Positions 29,123 to 38,920 of a stretch of DNA of 64,000 nt are shown here, one piece after another; position 1 is the stretch's first letter, and each line of letters begins with the position of its first letter. Source of the DNA: Nitrospira sp. (GTDB lineage Bacteria; Nitrospirota; Nitrospiria; Nitrospirales; Nitrospiraceae); the NCBI GenBank assembly GCA_022226935.1, contig CP092081.1, positions 2,247,351-2,311,350 on the forward strand, read 5' to 3'. Below the pieces are notes generated by a model. That model did not search any database, was not told the DNA's origin, and was given only the letters and a program-made list of their open reading frames with translations. A program made the position numbers and the translations under genes.

Positions 29123-31260
29123 TGGCACGATGGACGGAGTCGCGCGCATCTATCCGTAAGAGCGTGTTGTTCTGGTGGATCCTGTTCGTCGTCATGCAGA
29201 TGGCGGAGCGGGTGTTTCTGCTGCGCGATGCGCTCGAGCAGGAGATGCCTACGGCGGCATTGCTGCTCAAGACCCTCGTCGTCGGTGTGCGAGGGGATTT
29301 TATCACCGCCACGTTCGCTCTCGTGCTGGCCGGCGCTGGTGCGGGCGTCTACGCGTTGATCCGGCACGGCTTGTCCGGCTTGCGTCAATCACCGTGGCAC
29401 CTGTTCCTCTCGTTTCGCCCTGCCTTCCATGTAGGGTGTGTGCTCGTCGGCTTGCTTCTATTCGTGCTCCTGTGTGTCGACATGGGGTACTACGGATTTA
29501 ACCATCAACACATGGATTTTGTATTCCTGGAGTATATCGGGGATCTCCTCGCGCCGGCGGCGACGACGGAAGGGACGAATGTGCAGGCCATGCAGCAGAC
29601 CAGCGCGGAATTAGGGGCGGCCGGGAAGTGGGTCTGGCGGTTGACGGTTTTTCTGGCTATCCAAGCCGCAGGCATGGCCTTGTGGTGCTGGGGCTTTTCC
29701 CGCGTCGTAGTGCCGGCGCTGGACCGGTGGCGCCCGGGCTCCGGCTTTCAGGCCAATGCGTTGCTGGTCGTGGCCCTGGTGGCCGGAGGCGCCGGGTTTC
29801 ACCACTCCGGTCCCTACGGCATCCGTATCGCGCCGATCGGCAGCATGGTCTATTACACGCTGGCGCAGAACCCCGTGTTGTTTGCCGCCGAGGCCTTGCG
29901 TATTGCGGTGGTGTCGCGCAACCCGATCGAACGGCGGGCGAATACCGAGGCCATGCCTTATGATGTGGCCGTGCGGACCGCTCAACAACTGTTAGGGCCC
30001 GCCGGGAGCTTTATCGATTCCCGCTATCCATTTGTGCGGACGACTGCGCCGTCTCGCGATGGCGTTCGATTCCCGAAGCCGGCCAACATTCTCTTAGTGT
30101 TTCTCGAAGGGTTGGATCGCCGCTACCTGGGACAGACCTACGGCGAGGTGAAAGGCACGCCGTTTCTCGACCGGTTGAAGGACGACAGCGTCTATTTTCA
30201 GAATTTCTTTTCGAACGGCGTGCAAACATCCAGAGGCCTGTTCGCGACGCTCTGCAGCACCTTTCCGCGACAAGGGGCCGCCGCGATGAAGACGCGGTAC
30301 GCGCACGACTATCTTTGCCTGCCGTCCCTCCTGCAGCGTCAGGGGTACAGTACGGAAATGGTGATCGGACAACATCGGGACTTGAACCGGCTCCAGACAT
30401 TCATCGCCCGCAATGGCTTGCAGCAGTTGCGGGACGAGGGAGACTTCCCGGCCAAGGCCGAACGGGCCGGGCTCGGCATTGTCGACGGGGCGTTGTTCGA
30501 CCTTTGTTATGAGCGGATCAAGCGGCGCCAGTCAGAAGGCAAGCCGTTTTTTTTGGCCACCCTCACGCTTTCGACGCATCATCCCTTTGCGGCGCCCGTG
30601 AACCATCCGGAGGTTCGGCTGCTCCAGCAACAGGTGCAGGATAAATATGTCGCGGCCTTGCGATACACGGACCTGGAACTGGAGCGTGTTTTCACCAGGC
30701 TCGTCCGTGAGGGGCTCCTGCGCAATACGGTCGTCGTCATTCTGGGTGATCATGGCCGGCACGAACCGGTGGGGAGTTCCGATATCGAACGCAAGGCGGG
30801 ACATTTTGCGTCGCCCTTGTTCCTCTGGATGGACGAGTCGTTGCGCACGCCCGAGACCTATCGCCCTCGGGTCGTCGATACGATTGCCAGTCAGGTCGAT
30901 CTGGCTCCGACCCTGTTGGCGTTGAACGGGGGACTGCCGTCGATGGGCTCGTTTGCAGGGCATGATGTGAGCTGTGCGCTGGTGCGAGACTGTCTGCCCG
31001 GTCAGGTGGCCTACCTGACGAGCGTGTACGACAACCTGGTCGGTCTTGCAAGCGCTGAGGGACTGCTGTTGTATTCGTTCGCGACCGAAACGTTTCAGGA
31101 AGCGACGCTGACCTTCGAGCGGATACCCGATGAACTGACGGGCGGGAGGCGGCTGTCCGCTTCTCGTGACCGCGAATTGATGGCGTTGTACGAAGTGGCG
31201 AATGTCGCGTTGGATTCCAACCGTCTCTGGTCCTGGCGGGAATTCGGGAGCCGGTTATGA
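29119..31260 (+). CDS. LtaS/EptA-like membrane sulfatase-superfamily phosphotransferase
   Basis: 713 residues: about five N-terminal membrane segments (within residues 15-250, e.g. VGCVLVGLLLFVLLC) and a large periplasmic alkaline-phosphatase-fold domain. The active-site region has the metal ligand Glu in LLVFLEGLDRRY, a Thr nucleophile in NGVQTSRGLFAT (about residue 370), and ILGDHGRHEPV with a downstream His in RKAGHFASPLF. It resembles LtaS-type phosphoglycerol transferases more than sulfatases. In this setting it probably adds phosphoglycerol or phosphoethanolamine to the LPS core; the donor is inferred. It overlaps the previous GT4 by 4 nt. Confidence 0.87.
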   Translation: MMARWTESRASIRKSVLFWWILFVVMQMAERVFLLRDALEQEMPTAALLLKTLVVGVRGDFITATFALVLAGAGAGVYALIRHGLSGLRQSPWHLFLSFRPAFHVGCVLVGLLLFVLLCVDMGYYGFNHQHMDFVFLEYIGDLLAPAATTEGTNVQAMQQTSAELGAAGKWVWRLTVFLAIQAAGMALWCWGFSRVVVPALDRWRPGSGFQANALLVVALVAGGAGFHHSGPYGIRIAPIGSMVYYTLAQNPVLFAAEALRIAVVSRNPIERRANTEAMPYDVAVRTAQQLLGPAGSFIDSRYPFVRTTAPSRDGVRFPKPANILLVFLEGLDRRYLGQTYGEVKGTPFLDRLKDDSVYFQNFFSNGVQTSRGLFATLCSTFPRQGAAAMKTRYAHDYLCLPSLLQRQGYSTEMVIGQHRDLNRLQTFIARNGLQQLRDEGDFPAKAERAGLGIVDGALFDLCYERIKRRQSEGKPFFLATLTLSTHHPFAAPVNHPEVRLLQQQVQDKYVAALRYTDLELERVFTRLVREGLLRNTVVVILGDHGRHEPVGSSDIERKAGHFASPLFLWMDESLRTPETYRPRVVDTIASQVDLAPTLLALNGGLPSMGSFAGHDVSCALVRDCLPGQVAYLTSVYDNLVGLASAEGLLLYSFATETFQEATLTFERIPDELTGGRRLSASRDRELMALYEVANVALDSNRLWSWREFGSRL

Positions 31261-31313
31261 CCAGTCAGCGGCAAGAGCCTATCGCCGAAGCGAGTTGAAA
31301 AGGACCACACTGC

Positions 31314-32111
31314 GTGGAGCGTCTACCGGTTTCGGCTGTCGTCATTGCCTACAACGACGAACCCAACATGCGGGCCTGCCTGGAATCCATTACCTGGGCG
31401 GATGAAATCATCGTGGTGGATTCGCATAGCACCGACGGCACCGAACGCATTAGCCGCGAGTTCACGGACAAGGTCTACCAGCATGACTTCCATGGATTCG
31501 GCCGTCTCAGAAACGAGGCCCTGACGCACGCCACGCACGACTGGGTGTTCAGTCTCGACACGGACGAACGGGCCACGCCTGAACTGCGCGACGAGATCCG
31601 GCGGCTCTTGACCGACGGGCCTGACGCCGACGCCTATTTTGTGCCGCGAAGAAACTACTTTCTCGGTCGCTGGATCAAACATTGCGGCTGGTATCCGGAC
31701 TATCGGCAACCGCAATTGTTCCGCAAAAGTAAGCTGCGCTATCGCGATGAACTCGTTCATGAAAGTTTCGACCTGGATGGACGATTGGGCTACCTGACCG
31801 CTGCCGCACTGCAGTATCCCTTTCGAGACATCGACCATTATCTGGCCAAGCAGGAGCGGTATTCCGATTTGATGGCCAAGCGGATGGTCGAACAGCGGCG
31901 ATCGTTTTCGTGGCATCAGCTCGTCTCGCATCCTTGTTTCACGTTTCTCAAGATGTATGTCGGGCGTAAGGGATGCCTGGATGGGGTGCCGGGCCTCATT
32001 TTGTCCGGTCTCTATGCCTATTACACGTTCATCAAATATGCGCGGTTCTGGGAACTGCAGGCCCAGACGGTAGCGCAGCCGAACGAGGCTGCACCGGTGA
32101 AACAAGGCTAA
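31314..32111 (+). CDS. Glycosyltransferase family 2, WaaE/KdtX-like
   Basis: 265 residues, GT-A fold, GTG start. Motifs: VVIAYNDEPNMRACLESI, IIVVDSHSTDGT, FSLDTDERATPEL (DxD metal site), PRRNYFLGRWIKHCGWYPDY, and the C-terminal membrane-associating ILSGLYAYYTFIKYARFWEL. The PRRN...GW(Y)PDYQ pattern is typical of beta-1,4-glucosyltransferases of the LPS core (WaaE/KdtX), which act on heptose I. It is clearly homologous to the next gene, as a tandem pair. Confidence 0.88.
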   Translation: MERLPVSAVVIAYNDEPNMRACLESITWADEIIVVDSHSTDGTERISREFTDKVYQHDFHGFGRLRNEALTHATHDWVFSLDTDERATPELRDEIRRLLTDGPDADAYFVPRRNYFLGRWIKHCGWYPDYRQPQLFRKSKLRYRDELVHESFDLDGRLGYLTAAALQYPFRDIDHYLAKQERYSDLMAKRMVEQRRSFSWHQLVSHPCFTFLKMYVGRKGCLDGVPGLILSGLYAYYTFIKYARFWELQAQTVAQPNEAAPVKQG

Positions 32112-32140
32112 GTTAGTATGGTGAAGCAGGGCGGGGCGGC

Positions 32141-32902
32141 ATGACGATTGCGGCGGTGGTGATCACCAAGGACGAGGAACACAATATCGGTGACTGCCTT
32201 GAATCCTTGCGGTGGGCGGATGAGCTCATCGTGGTGGATGCGGAGAGCCGGGATCGAACCGTCGAGCTGGCGAAGCGGTACACCTCACACGTATATGTCC
32301 GGCCATGGCCCGGCTATGGACCGCAAAAGAATTTCGGGATCGACCAGGCTGGAGCGGACTGGATTCTGATCGTGGATGCCGACGAGCGAGTGCCGGATGC
32401 CTTGCGCCAGGAAATCCACACACTGATGGCCGCCCGGCCGCCTGCCGACATCGGAGGGTATGAAATTCCCCGCCGGAACTTTTTTTATGGGAAATGGATT
32501 CAAGGCGGCGGGTTGTACCCGGACTATCAATTGCGGTTGTTCCGCAAGACGGCCGGCCGCTACGACGACGTGCGTCTGCATGAAAACCTCGCGCTGAGCG
32601 GCCGGCGGGAGCGTCTTCGAGAGCCGTTCATTCATTACAGCATGCCCACTGTGAACCATCACATCCGCAAGATGATGCGGTATACCACGCTGGGTGCCGA
32701 TGAAAAACTGAAGCGAGTCCGTCATATCAGCGGGTGGACCATCGGCACGCATCACCTCGGCACCATTCTGAAAACGCTGTTCACGCGCGGCGGTTATCGC
32801 GATGGTGTGCACGGGCTTGTGGTGGCGATGTTCGCCGGCCTCCATACCTTCGTGAAATATGCCAAAGCCTGGGAACGGTTGAACGTCAGGCGTGACGTAT
32901 GA
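32141..32902 (+). CDS. Glycosyltransferase family 2, paralog of the preceding gene
   Basis: 253 residues with the same layout as its neighbour: VVITKDEEHNIGDCLESL, LIVVDAESRDRT, LIVDADERVPDAL (DxD), PRRNFFYGKWIQGGGLYPDY, LRLFRKTAGRYDDV, and a C-terminal amphipathic/hydrophobic end (VVAMFAGLHTFVKYAKAW). It is probably a second core glucosyltransferase of the WaaE type. The acceptor is unknown. Divergence of the pair suggests different acceptors or linkages rather than a recent duplication. Confidence 0.87.
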   Translation: MTIAAVVITKDEEHNIGDCLESLRWADELIVVDAESRDRTVELAKRYTSHVYVRPWPGYGPQKNFGIDQAGADWILIVDADERVPDALRQEIHTLMAARPPADIGGYEIPRRNFFYGKWIQGGGLYPDYQLRLFRKTAGRYDDVRLHENLALSGRRERLREPFIHYSMPTVNHHIRKMMRYTTLGADEKLKRVRHISGWTIGTHHLGTILKTLFTRGGYRDGVHGLVVAMFAGLHTFVKYAKAWERLNVRRDV

Positions 32903-32951
32903 TCGTCATGCCCCTCCTCCGCCGGCCTTTGACGAAGGTCTCGTTCGTCTG

Positions 32952-34055
32952 ATGCGTATCGGGATCGACGCGGCCTCATTGGTGGGAGACAAGGGCGGTG
33001 TCGGCTGGCATACCCATCATCTGCTGAAAGCGTTACTGGAACTGGACGATCAGACGGACTATGTCGGCTACCTCCGGCCAGGATCGCTGCAAGCCGGCGA
33101 ACTCAGCGGGTGGCCGCCGGCTCGACGCATGCGGTGGATCGAGACGCGACGGTGGGTGATGTCCTGGCGCGGGCGATGGGACCGGCTTGACCTGTACCAC
33201 GGCCCGAACTTTAAGATGCACACGACGGGCCGGTACGGAGGCATTGTCACCATCCATGACCTGTGGCTGGCCCGGCATCCCGAATATTCACGCAAACTGT
33301 TAGGGCAGGCGGGGTCCTCCCGGCGCGCTATCGCGACGGCCAACCGGGCGAGAAAGGTCGTGACAGTATCGGAGTTTTCGGCGCGGGAGATTGAATCGCT
33401 GTATGGCATTCCACGAGACCATGTGAGGGTGATTCATAACGGCGTGTCTGAAGATTTCACGCCCCTGTGCAACGACCAGATTCAAGCGGAGTTACGGGCA
33501 CGGTGGTCCATTCCGCCGGCTGGCTTCATTCTCTTCGTCGGTGGAGCTGATCCGAGAAAAAACCATGTCGGTTTTTTGCAAGCTGTCGCCAAGTGCCGTT
33601 CGCTATTGGGAGGCCGGGTGATCGTGCTGGTAGGAGACGCGGTGCATCCGCAGGGAAGTTATGCAGCGACGGCTCAGTCGCTCGGCTTGGAGCAGGAGGT
33701 TCGTTGTACGGGACGTCTCGACCGTGAAGACCTGCGCCGATTGTACTCCTGTACCGATCTCTTCGTGTTCCCGTCCCATTATGAAGGATTCGGCATGCCG
33801 GTGTTGGAAGCCATGGCCTGTGGTGCGCCGACCGTGACGTCTTCAACCTCATCGTTGCCCGAAGTGGCCGGCGACGCGGCTTTGCTGGTGAATCCGGACG
33901 ATGTAGAAGACCTAGGCCGTGCCATGGTGACGGTCTTGTCCGATACGAACCTCCGGGAAAACCTGCGGCAGCGTGGATACGAACGAGCGCGGCTTTTCAC
34001 CTGGCAGCGCGCGGCAGCCTCTACCAGTGCCCTCTATCGCGAGCTCTGTACATGA
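32952..34055 (+). CDS. Glycosyltransferase family 4
   Basis: 367 residues from ATG 32952. A GTG at 32892 is also in frame, but family members begin with the MRIGIDAASL strand. Motifs: GGVGWHTHHLLKAL, TIHDLWLARHPEY, VSEFSAREI, FVGGADPRKNHVGFL and FPSHYEGFGMPVLEAMACG with the E-x7-E pair intact. This is the mannosyl/rhamnosyl-type GT4 group. It overlaps the next GT9 gene by 4 nt (ATGA). A role in outer core extension is inferred. Confidence 0.88.
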   Translation: MRIGIDAASLVGDKGGVGWHTHHLLKALLELDDQTDYVGYLRPGSLQAGELSGWPPARRMRWIETRRWVMSWRGRWDRLDLYHGPNFKMHTTGRYGGIVTIHDLWLARHPEYSRKLLGQAGSSRRAIATANRARKVVTVSEFSAREIESLYGIPRDHVRVIHNGVSEDFTPLCNDQIQAELRARWSIPPAGFILFVGGADPRKNHVGFLQAVAKCRSLLGGRVIVLVGDAVHPQGSYAATAQSLGLEQEVRCTGRLDREDLRRLYSCTDLFVFPSHYEGFGMPVLEAMACGAPTVTSSTSSLPEVAGDAALLVNPDDVEDLGRAMVTVLSDTNLRENLRQRGYERARLFTWQRAAASTSALYRELCT

Positions 34056-35095
34056 CGCCTCTCGGCATGCTGCGTCCTAAGAAGATCCTGATCATCAAGC
34101 TTCGGCATATCGGAGATGTGCTGTTGTCGACGCCGGTGTTACGCGCGTTGCGCGAGGCCTTTCCCGACGTCCAGCTCACGATGTTGGTCAATCGCGGGAC
34201 GGAAGGGGTGCTCGCGCACAATCCGGATGTGAACGAAGTGCTGTGTCTTGATAAGGGGGCGTGGGTCGACCAGTGCAAGTTCGTCTATCAACTTCGAGAG
34301 CGGGGATTCGACTGTGTGATCGACCTGACCGATGGGGACCGTTCTGCCGTGATCAGCCTCGCGACCGGCGCACCCATCCGGATCGGATTTAATGCGGAGC
34401 ATCGCTGGCGTGGGCTGCTGTACAGCAAGGTGGCGAAACCGCGCCCCGTGGATCAGCACCGCGTGGAGTATGATTTGTGCGCCCTCAGAGCGCTGGGCCT
34501 CGATCCCACACGAGGGATGCCGTCGGTATCGGTTTCCGAATCTGAGGAGCAGATGACGGACCACTGGCTGAAGGAACAAGGACTGACCGGCGACCATTGC
34601 CCGCCGCTGGTGCTGGTGCAGCCCGGCGCCCGATATTCGTTGAAGGTCTGGCCGCCTGAGCGGTTCGCCCAGTTGAGTGATCGCCTCGCGGAACGGTTCC
34701 ATTGCCGGATTTTGCTGGGTGGTGATCAGCGGGAGCGTGAGGTCGCCGAACAGGTTGCCCGTAAAACGCATTGCGCTCCCATCGTGGTCGCGGGAAAGTT
34801 CTCCTTGCTGCAATATGCGTCATTGGTGAAACGGTGTGCCTTGTTCGTGGGCAACGACGGCGGCGCCATGCACATTGCTGCGACGGTAGGTACGCCGGTG
34901 GTGGCATTATTCGGCCCGACCTATCCTGAGCGGTGGGGACCACGTGGCGGATTGACGCAGGTGATCTATAAAGGGCTGGATTGCCGGGCCTGTTACCATC
35001 CCAGTTGCTTGCGCGGAGACGACAGCTGTATGCGCCAGATCACGGTCGATGAAGTCTTCGAAGCAGCCGGTCGGATTCTGGAACGTATGAGTTAG
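34052..35095 (+). CDS. GT9 heptosyltransferase, WaaQ-like
   Basis: 347 residues. It starts with KKILIIKLRHIGDVLLSTPVLRAL, the signature of heptosyltransferase III (WaaQ), then VLVQPGARYSLKVWPPERFA, LGGDQREREVA, GNDGGAMHIAATVGTPVVAL, FGPTYPERWGP and a Cys-rich C-terminal segment (CRACYHPSCLRGDDSC). With WaaF and WaaC this is the third GT9 protein in the window, pointing to a multi-heptose inner core. A 104-nt non-coding gap follows it, the likely end of the core block. Confidence 0.9.
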   Translation: MTPLGMLRPKKILIIKLRHIGDVLLSTPVLRALREAFPDVQLTMLVNRGTEGVLAHNPDVNEVLCLDKGAWVDQCKFVYQLRERGFDCVIDLTDGDRSAVISLATGAPIRIGFNAEHRWRGLLYSKVAKPRPVDQHRVEYDLCALRALGLDPTRGMPSVSVSESEEQMTDHWLKEQGLTGDHCPPLVLVQPGARYSLKVWPPERFAQLSDRLAERFHCRILLGGDQREREVAEQVARKTHCAPIVVAGKFSLLQYASLVKRCALFVGNDGGAMHIAATVGTPVVALFGPTYPERWGPRGGLTQVIYKGLDCRACYHPSCLRGDDSCMRQITVDEVFEAAGRILERMS

Positions 35096-35199
35096 GAGCA
35101 CCCGAGTGTGAAAGCAGGAGGGTGAAGTAAGAGTATATAGCGGGCCTCGTCGATTCCCCGCGCGCATAATATTTGATCCTAACGAGAAAGAGCAATAGA

Positions 35200-35688
35200 G
35201 TGGTTGTCATCGACCTTGGATGTGGAAAAAATAAGCAGCAATCGGCATTTGGGTTTGACTGCCGGAAGGAACCGGGGGTGAACGCGCTGTGCGACATCGA
35301 GTGTCCGTTGCCGCTGAAGAATGATTGCGCCGATGTCGTTCACGCAAGTCATGTCGTGGAGCATGTTCGAAACCTCATTCCATTTATGGAAGAGATCTAT
35401 CGCGTCTGCAAGGCAGAGGCTGTCGTGCAAGTCGTGGTTCCCTACTATACTTCTCGGGGGGCGTTTCGCGATCCGACGCACGTTCGCTATATCGCTGAAG
35501 ATACGTTTCAATATTTCGAGCAGCCGACGGATTATGGGATTCAAACCGACTTTCGCATCGAGGCGATCCGTTATGAGATGCGGAAACCGTTCCGGTATTT
35601 GCCGGAGTTTGTGCGTAAACGTTGTCGGCGTCATCTGTGGAACGTGGTGGAGAACATGTATGTCACGCTTCGGGTGAGGAAGCCTTAG
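35200..35688 (+). CDS. Small class I SAM-dependent methyltransferase-like protein
   Basis: About 162 residues from GTG 35200 (AGAAAGAG upstream); a TTG at 35173 is an alternative without a ribosome site. The SAM-binding Gly loop is VVVIDLGCGKNKQ, followed by ADVVHASHVVEHV (motif with conserved H-E-H) and VPYYTSRGAFRDPTHVRYI. This GC-poor gene marks a change in codon flavour from the core genes before it. It may methylate a sugar in the outer glycan; the substrate is unknown. Confidence 0.8.
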   Translation: MVVIDLGCGKNKQQSAFGFDCRKEPGVNALCDIECPLPLKNDCADVVHASHVVEHVRNLIPFMEEIYRVCKAEAVVQVVVPYYTSRGAFRDPTHVRYIAEDTFQYFEQPTDYGIQTDFRIEAIRYEMRKPFRYLPEFVRKRCRRHLWNVVENMYVTLRVRKP

Positions 35689-35718
35689 TCACCGAGAACA
35701 TCTCGTTCCCCAACTCGC

Positions 35719-36798
35719 ATGAAAGTTTTGTATTGCACGGATCCGCAGCTCGACTATCTGGCCGACCAGATTTACGACGGTCTCTGTGCCGTCTTGGGCT
35801 GGCAAAATGTTTTTGACTTTCCCCCCAAAGCCGCGTATCACGACCCCGGCGCGCGCGTGAGTTACTTGGCGCAGAATCCAGGGCATGCATACGGGATGGA
35901 GGATCTGGTCGGAATCATCCGCGACCGGTCGGTGGATTTGGCGATTCTCTCCTCTCCGCGGGAGGGAGCGGTCAGGGCCTATCGCCTTCTGGCGGAGCGA
36001 GTCCGCACTCCACCTGTGGTGATGCTGGATGGTGAGGATGATAGGCACATTCGAGCGGAGCTTGCCCAGTCGATTGGAGCGGCATTGTATTTCAAGCGAG
36101 AATTCAATCTCGGCGTTCTCGGTGGGGCCAGGGACCCTTCCAAATGGCGTGGAGGGTTCGGTGATGCTCGTTTTGCCGGGCGAACACATCCGCTGCCGTT
36201 CTCAGTTACGGCCGCGTCACTGGTGCCCTTGCCGGATCTTGATCGAGATATCGATGTCTCGTTTGTCGGAAGAGCGTCTCATCGAAACCGTCTGAGAGCG
36301 GTTCGATTGCTGACGCAGGCGACGGATCTTCATTTCGAGGGAGGATTCTATGTGGATTCATCGGACCGTGCTTCGAAAGTTGCCGAATCCTGGTTTGGCA
36401 GAATGGCGGCGAAGCTGAGAGGGGACCCGCCTGCGCGGGGTTCCATCCAGAAGATGCCGCCTGACGCGCATCGTGCCATGCTCCGTCGGTCCAAAACAGC
36501 CGTATCGGTGCGAGGGGGCGGGTTCGATACCGTTCGATATTGGGAAATTGTCGCCGCGAAGACGCCGCTGATCTCGGAACGGCCCGATATTGAAATTCCC
36601 AACAACTTCGAACATGGCGTCCATGCGGTCTTTTGTCGGCCGGACTTGAGCGATCTTCCAGAATGGGTACGCTGTCTCAGGGAGAACGAAGCCGAGCGGC
36701 GGCGAATGGCCGATGCGGCGTTTGCGCATTTGCTCGCCTATCACACGACTGCGCGACGAGCAACGTATCTGATGGATCTGTGTCGCGGAGCCATGTAG
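35719..36798 (+). CDS. Putative GT-B glycosyltransferase (Glyco_trans_1_2-like)
   Basis: 359 residues, not confidently assignable to a named family. It begins MKVLYCTDPQLDYLADQIYDG. The C-terminal half has IDVSFVGRASHRNRL (beta-strand plus small residues), then RAMLRRSKTAVSVRGGGFDTVRYWEIVAAKTPLISE, the shape of the acceptor/donor helix in CgeB/spore-protein-type transferases. A highly charged 60-residue insertion lies between. It is flanked by a methyltransferase and a GT2. I infer glycosyltransfer in O-glycan synthesis. Confidence 0.7.
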   Translation: MKVLYCTDPQLDYLADQIYDGLCAVLGWQNVFDFPPKAAYHDPGARVSYLAQNPGHAYGMEDLVGIIRDRSVDLAILSSPREGAVRAYRLLAERVRTPPVVMLDGEDDRHIRAELAQSIGAALYFKREFNLGVLGGARDPSKWRGGFGDARFAGRTHPLPFSVTAASLVPLPDLDRDIDVSFVGRASHRNRLRAVRLLTQATDLHFEGGFYVDSSDRASKVAESWFGRMAAKLRGDPPARGSIQKMPPDAHRAMLRRSKTAVSVRGGGFDTVRYWEIVAAKTPLISERPDIEIPNNFEHGVHAVFCRPDLSDLPEWVRCLRENEAERRRMADAAFAHLLAYHTTARRATYLMDLCRGAM

Positions 36799-36804
36799 CC
36801 ACTG

Positions 36805-37623
36805 ATGAAGACACTCAGCCTGGTCATTGCTCTTTACAATCAACTTGAATTTACTCGCCGGTGCATCGCATCGATCAAGGAGCATACCCCTGGTCCATTC
36901 GAACTGATCCTCATCAATAACGGATGTGTCGATGGAACGGCCGAATATTTGGAAGGTTTGGATGCCAACATCGTGACCAATGAACGCAATCTCGGCTGTG
37001 CCAAGGCCTGGAATCAAGGAATCCGAGCCAGTCATGGAGCGGTGGTCGGAATCTTGAATAATGACATTATCGTCACGCCGCGCTGGAGTGACGCGTTGCT
37101 GGCTTTTATGGAGAGGGAAGGCCATGGCATCGTATGTCCATCGGCTCGGGAGGGCCTGCTTGATTACGATCTGCCTGCCTATGCGCGAGCATTTACGAGT
37201 GCTTGTGCCCAGGCCGTGCGCAAGGAACTGTATGCGCCATGCATGTTGGTTGATCGAGCAGTCTTCGACCGCATCGGTTTGTTTGACGAGGCCTTCAGCT
37301 ATGGAGGGTGTGAAGATACGGATTTCCTCTGGCGGACACAGGCGGCTGGATTTTCAGTTGCCATGACAGGATCGGCACTGATTCACCATTTCTCCAAGGT
37401 GACGCAGGATGCTGTGACGCGGACGGAGACAGATGGGTACTGGAACCACAATATGGCCCACTTCCAAAAAAAATGGGGACGAACAATCCGGGGCAACTGG
37501 TTTCAGCGTCGCTGGGCGGATGTCAACGCAAAGTGGGTCAAACGGTCGGAGCAGCGACGGTTCGGCCATACGCTCATTGAAAAGTCGATCCGTTCCTCAG
37601 AGCCTCCTCGCGGGTCAGGTTGA
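36805..37623 (+). CDS. Glycosyltransferase family 2 (rhamnosyl-type)
   Basis: 272 residues. N-terminal GT-A: LVIALYNQLEFTRRCIASI, LILINNGCVDGT, NERNLGCAKAWNQG, GILNNDIIVTPRW (metal site as N-N-D), then GGCEDTDFLWRTQAAG and a His-containing segment ALIHHFSKVT. This matches the rfbN/wbbL-like GT2 group often using dTDP-rhamnose, which fits the rml genes 2 kb downstream. The donor is inferred. Confidence 0.85.
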   Translation: MKTLSLVIALYNQLEFTRRCIASIKEHTPGPFELILINNGCVDGTAEYLEGLDANIVTNERNLGCAKAWNQGIRASHGAVVGILNNDIIVTPRWSDALLAFMEREGHGIVCPSAREGLLDYDLPAYARAFTSACAQAVRKELYAPCMLVDRAVFDRIGLFDEAFSYGGCEDTDFLWRTQAAGFSVAMTGSALIHHFSKVTQDAVTRTETDGYWNHNMAHFQKKWGRTIRGNWFQRRWADVNAKWVKRSEQRRFGHTLIEKSIRSSEPPRGSG

Positions 37624-37687
37624 TGTGTCGTCGCCTGATTGAAACAGTACAAGGCTACCAGCATAACCAGGAGGCAAGACGTAGCCT

Positions 37688-38797
37688 GTGAAGATCGTCA
37701 TCGCCGCCTGGCATCTGAAGAATTTTAACGTGGGAATCGGGCGTTATGCCCGTGAATTGATCGAGGCGCTGGGGCGCGTCGATCAGACGAACTACTATGA
37801 CATCCTGCTTCCCCAGGCGGACCATCCATTTACGGCTCGTCCCAACATGCGCTACCGAGTCATCCGGTTTCCCTTCTTTCGCCGGCGATTCTGGGAACAG
37901 GTCTCGCCGCTGATGGTCGGAGCGTACGATGTCCTGCATTTTCCGTACGATTCCTGCGTTGCCTGGAAGCGCGGGAAGTTTGTCACGACCATTCACGATG
38001 TCAAACCGCTGCTGTTTCCTGAACTTCGTCCCCGTACCAATCTCAACAGTCGCATCGAAGACTGGCTGGTGGGGGATCGTTGGCAGATGATCGACCAGGT
38101 GATCACGGTCTCGGAGCATTCCCGGCGCGATGTGCTGGCGCATGTGCCGCTTCGACCGGACCAGGTGAGCGTGACGCCGCTTGGCCTCGACGCAGAGCGG
38201 TTCCGCCCTGCCGAGCAACGGCATGAAGGCAGGCCGTACGTCTTGTGTGTCGCCGGATCAGATCCCACGAAGAATGTCGGCGTGCTGATTGAAGCCTTCG
38301 CGGCACTTCCAAGCGAATTGCGCCACCGGTTCGATCTGGTCCTGGCGGGCGATGTCTGTAAACGCGAGGACATCCGCGCCGCAATCGCTCGCACGGGGCT
38401 CAGCGCGCAGTCGAAATTGGTCGGCCTCCTGTCCGACGAAGCCCTCGTGACCTATTATCAGCAGGCCACGGTGTTCGTGTTCCCCTCGCTCTACGAAGGA
38501 TTTGGTCTGCCCGTCTTGGAGGCCATGGGTTGCGGCTGCCCCGTGATCTGCTCCAACGCCGCATCGCTACCGGAAGTGGCCGGCGAGGCGGCGATACTCG
38601 TTGATCCGCGCCGGGCCGACCAGTTGGCGCAGGAACTGGCGAGGGTATTGGAATCGACCGACGTGCAGGCGTCTTTACGAGCGCGCGCCCTTGCCCGCTC
38701 GAAAGAATATGTGTGGGAGCGTACGGCGAGACAAACGGTCGCGGTGTACGAACGGACGGTCAGCCGTTCAGGCCGTGCGGCTCGACGATATCAATGA
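37688..38797 (+). CDS. Glycosyltransferase family 4
   Basis: 369 residues with a GTG start. Motifs: [57 protein letters not shown] and [19 protein letters not shown] (E-x7-E intact). It is similar in layout to the GT4 at 32952 (GxGxY start, IHD, VSE). It probably adds mannose or rhamnose in O-glycan growth. A 123-nt gap separates it from rmlA; I found no clear promoter there. Confidence 0.88.
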   Translation: MKIVIAAWHLKNFNVGIGRYARELIEALGRVDQTNYYDILLPQADHPFTARPNMRYRVIRFPFFRRRFWEQVSPLMVGAYDVLHFPYDSCVAWKRGKFVTTIHDVKPLLFPELRPRTNLNSRIEDWLVGDRWQMIDQVITVSEHSRRDVLAHVPLRPDQVSVTPLGLDAERFRPAEQRHEGRPYVLCVAGSDPTKNVGVLIEAFAALPSELRHRFDLVLAGDVCKREDIRAAIARTGLSAQSKLVGLLSDEALVTYYQQATVFVFPSLYEGFGLPVLEAMGCGCPVICSNAASLPEVAGEAAILVDPRRADQLAQELARVLESTDVQASLRARALARSKEYVWERTARQTVAVYERTVSRSGRAARRYQ

Positions 38798-38920
38798 ATT
38801 TTCTAGTCTGAGCCAAGGGCGAGATGTTACGATCCAAGTCAAAACTGAGTCGGTCCATTGCTGGACAGCGGTGATGCTAGCTGGTGTGGCCAGAAGATCT
38901 TGTCGCGGAAGGGGTGAAGG

